DNA from: Erodium maritimum
Taxonomy: Eukaryota; Streptophyta; Magnoliopsida; Geraniales; Geraniaceae
Direction: 5' to 3'
Assembly (NCBI GenBank): GCA_963921825.1
Contig: OY997593.1
Coordinates: 47,042,039-47,106,038 of the forward strand
Length of the DNA stretch: 64,000 nt
Below the pieces are notes generated by a model, which had not been told where the DNA came from, did no database searches, and saw only the letters and a list, made by a program, of their open reading frames with translations. The position numbers and the translations under genes were made by a program. This document shows, in pieces, positions 61,528 to 64,000 of this stretch (positions are counted from its first letter, which is position 1; each line of letters starts with the position of its first letter).

Positions 61528-61540
61528 CCACTAAATATAT

Positions 61541-61851
61541 CTATTGTGTCAATGAAATAAGATTTTTATTTATTATATGAATGCTGTGTCATATAAAATA
61601 AAATAAATGATTTTCTTAGAAAAGGTATTGTTTAACTCTTATACAGAGAAAGATGATTAAAAAAATATCTAAAACATAGATTATAATGTATAGATATTTT
61701 AAATTGTGTCAGACTTGATAAAAAAATAAGTTGACCTAGGATCTTTGTATGAGTATGACTCTTGCATGATCAATAAAGAAACCCAAGTGGTTGACATACA
61801 GTTTATCTGGTATGTATCGGGATTGAATGTAGAAGTAGAAGTAGAAGCGTG
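61541..61851. other. Short AT-rich spacer
   Basis: No gene is seen. (AGAAGT)n-like run at 61828-61848. Confidence 0.5.
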
Positions 61852-61854
61852 TTA

Positions 61855-62728
61855 GAGCACCCACATCAGTGGGATCACGAACTTTGGGGCTGAACCCTCT
61901 GTTGACTGGGCAGGGTTCAGCCCCCTGCCCCCTAAATTTTGTGTGCTGCACATCAGAAGGGCTAGTATGGAGGGCCTTATTTTCATAAATGCTGACTATG
62001 TAGTTAATTAAGTTTTTAACTGAATTTGTTAACGTTATTTTTAAATCAACAACTACTAAATAAAATAGAAATAAAATTCATAAATAGAAATAAAATTTCA
62101 TTAATAAAAATACAAAATTAAAAAAATACATAACTTAAAAAAATACATAATTCAAATTGACAATTCATTTGGTCGATATAAGCTTCTGCAGTGCTGAATT
62201 CTTTAATGACCGTTACTAATACCATATATATTTTTTGAAACACTAACAGTTACTATTCCTGATAATAACGTTTGAGCCTCGTCGATGGATAATTTTTATC
62301 GCAACAAAAATATGATTTTTAAAATAAAAAACTGATTTTTAAATTTAAAAACTGATTATTAAATTTTAAAACTAATATTTTTAATTAAAAACATATATTT
62401 TTTGTATATATATATTTATTAAAAACTAATTATTTTATAATATTTATATATTTATATATATAAATCAGATAATTAATAAAATATATTAAACTGATTTTTT
62501 TTTGGGTTTGGACAGGTGGCGCGCTACTAGTGGGCATCAGAGAGGCAGAGGAGCGCGGGGCAGCGGGGCTGAATTTGGCCTCGCGCCCCTGCCCCCCGAA
62601 CCCCCCCACTCCCTCTCCTCCCCCGCGCCCCGCATACCCCTCACCCCCCCCCCCCGAACCTCGGACCCTGTCTGCTGCTGCTCACCCCCCCCCCCCTCGC
62701 GCGCACCCCTCAGTTGATGTGGATGCTC
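61855..62728. mobile_element. PIF/Harbinger-like MITE, 0.87 kb, TSD TTA
   Basis: TTA flanks it at 61852-61854 and 62729-62731. The ends are inverted: GAGCACCCACATCAGTGG on the left against GAGCATCCACATCAACTG reading in from the right. A GGCTGAA block with adjacent GGCAG or GGGGC lies near both ends. A 3-bp TTA/TAA duplication with this kind of TIR is typical of PIF/Harbinger MITEs. No transposase is present; the middle is AT-rich. Confidence 0.75.
62575..62712. repeat. Strongly C-rich tract
   Basis: About 140 bases are dominated by runs of C (up to 12-13 in a row) with few G on this strand, inside the right arm of the MITE. Open frames crossing it are not genes. Confidence 0.9.
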
Positions 62729-62731
62729 TTA

Positions 62732-63503
62732 GACACCAAGGAGTCGGGGTGTGGGTCATGGGCCTATTTGGATTGCAATTTAATATCCTCATTCAGATGG
62801 ATGTAACGGGTCTTGCCATCTCTATCCATAAATAAAAGACAATAATTTCATCGAGCAAAACTAATTTGTGTTGTTCTTTCAGTAGTTTTTATATTATTAT
62901 AGTTTTGAGTTAAAATTGAACGTTTTGAAGTGAAAAGAAATCAATTATCCATCAAATTTTTTTGGTATAAGATGTTTCATAGAGCACCCTAAACCTCACT
63001 AGATCCGACCCTTTGTGACGAGGAAAGGCATGGGAACACGCAGCAATATGTTAAATTTTTTTAATGTTTTATTACATAGTCAAAAATGTTTATGACTGAA
63101 ATATGAGATTTTTTTTGAATATTTTAATAATACAATACAATGTTTAAGATTTTTTTTACTAATTTAGTGTTGATAATGTATTCTATCATTATGTTCATCA
63201 GGAATTAGTTATATTCACGTTAAAAAATTTATATACAAAATAAGATTTTTTTTAATATAAAAAGCTTTTTGTTTAAGAGGCGTCATGAAAAACAAGAAAA
63301 GAATCCAACGCACATATAGTCTATCCTACACAGCCAATCTAGCAAACACATGAGCAAAATAAGAATTCCTATTTATTATTGGCTGAAATTCATATTTATA
63401 TTTAATAAATTTATGAAGCATATATCATTTTACACATATATGTTTATGTACAAAAGCAAAATATCAGGACATGACTTATATACTTGAACATGTATGGAGA
63501 AAA
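62732..63503. other. AT-rich spacer
   Basis: No gene is seen. Confidence 0.5.
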
Positions 63504-63595
63504 GATGAAAAAGGAGTGGGCCCAAACTTAAGCAAAATGTGGGGTTGAAGATGAAAAAGGAACGGGCCCAAAACTTAAGCAAATTATGAGGTTGT
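63504..63595. repeat. Two tandem copies of 46 bp
   Basis: The unit GATGAAAAAGGARYGGGCCC, followed by AAACTTAAGCAAA, occurs at 63504 and 63550. Confidence 0.9.
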
Positions 63596-63692
63596 ATTTT
63601 AACCCAATCGAAACCAAAATAAAGGATAAAAGCCCAGTTGAAACCAAACCAAAGGAAAAAAACATGAAAAATTAAGGGTATTTCCAGAGGAT

Positions 63693-63750
63693 GGAATTGA
63701 ACTCGGGCGAAGGAAAATACAAGAGGCCTTTAACCACCATGCTAGTATTC
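63693..63750 (-). mobile_element. tRNA-like SINE head
   Basis: On the minus strand an A-box-like TAGCATGGTGG (complement of 63734-63744) is followed after 29 bases by a B-box-like GAGTTCAATTCC (complement of 63693-63704). This matches a tRNA-derived RNA polymerase III promoter. It does not fold as a functional tRNA as read, so a SINE head is more likely. The SINE tail should lie at lower coordinates; its end was not found. Confidence 0.45.
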
Positions 63751-64000
63751 ATTATGTTCAAGGAGTTCCATGGAACACCCTAAACCCCTTTCGTTGTGTC
63801 CCTGTTTGTAGGTAAATAAATTAATCCCTCGTAAGCATAGGCGAGATACAGTTACAAGAAATAATACATTGAAAATGTTTGTGAAATCGCTGCCAGGCAG
63901 AGACAGTATTATTATTAATATATACAAATGACTAAGTTCACGAATGGTTGTTGATAATATAGCCATGCGGTCATAGAGAGGCAATTTCTTATTGAAACAC
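63751..64000. other. Window end, unassigned
   Basis: No gene is seen. Confidence 0.5.

Noticed and set aside
62502-62835. Overlapping Pro-rich frames
   Set aside because: Product of the C-rich tract in the MITE.
63693-63750. A functional tRNA gene
   Set aside because: A- and B-box-like motifs are present, but I could not form acceptor and anticodon stems, and bases at conserved positions differ.

Overview
This window is nuclear DNA from a flowering plant, most likely a eudicot. It holds no intact gene that I can defend. The lineage call rests on fragments of plant-type families: a FAR1/FHY3-type MULE transposase gene, a BED-finger RICESLEEPER-like hAT transposase, a Ulp1 protease of the kind carried by plant transposons, plant L1 LINEs, and one exon of a respiratory-burst NADPH oxidase (RBOH). 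The window is a nest of transposable elements.

The dominant feature is one family of very long LTRs, here named S1 to S9. Every complete unit starts or ends with TGTCACGCCCC (GGGGCGTGACA in the other orientation) and has TG...CA ends. S3 to S8 have a perfect private 5-bp target-site duplication (TSD), S2 has one offset by a single base, and S9 has only a partial match. No internal retrotransposon region accompanies any copy, so they read as solo LTRs: S1 1-533 (cut by the window edge), S2 1158-6883, S3 8338-12144, S4 15801-17417, S5 21998-25064, S6 27464-30398, S7 36486-39507, S8 42293-45693, S9 49206-52457. Read in the likely sense direction (TGTAATAACC or TGTAAAACC to GGGGCGTGACA), most copies look like complete non-coding transcription units. 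They have an upstream regulatory block, a leader, a conserved splice donor, an intron-like body of about 2-2.9 kb with minisatellites, a conserved acceptor and a terminal exon. Two promoter types share one body: seven copies carry evening elements plus W-box dyads, and two (S4, S5) carry site II elements plus a TATA box, with a telo-box in S5.

Layout. 0.5-7.3 kb: a Ulp1 protease gene split by S2, which itself holds CACTA-type remnants. 8.1-12.6 kb: an acidic open frame split by S3. 12.7-20.4 kb: a possible Helitron, two copies of a promoter/leader cassette, and an RBOH exon split by S4. 20.7-21.9 kb: a non-autonomous Mutator-like element with a 10-bp TSD. 22.0-25.1 kb: S5. 26.0-31.3 kb: a FAR1-like gene split by S6. 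34.8-39.9 kb: a hAT transposase split by S7. 40.4-47.8 kb: a short LINE with a DUF4283-type ORF1, containing another LTR, which contains S8. 48.4-59.3 kb: a 7.6-kb LINE with an RRM-type ORF1 and a decayed ORF2, flanked by a 15-bp TSD and containing S9. 60.4-61.5 kb: a 1.1-kb retroposed sequence with a 13-bp TSD. 61.9-62.7 kb: a PIF/Harbinger-like MITE with TTA TSDs. Near 63.7 kb: a tRNA-like SINE head.

The coding remnants do not work together. All carry stops, frameshifts or insertions. The coherent biology is the LTR family and its habit of landing inside other sequences, often in exons.
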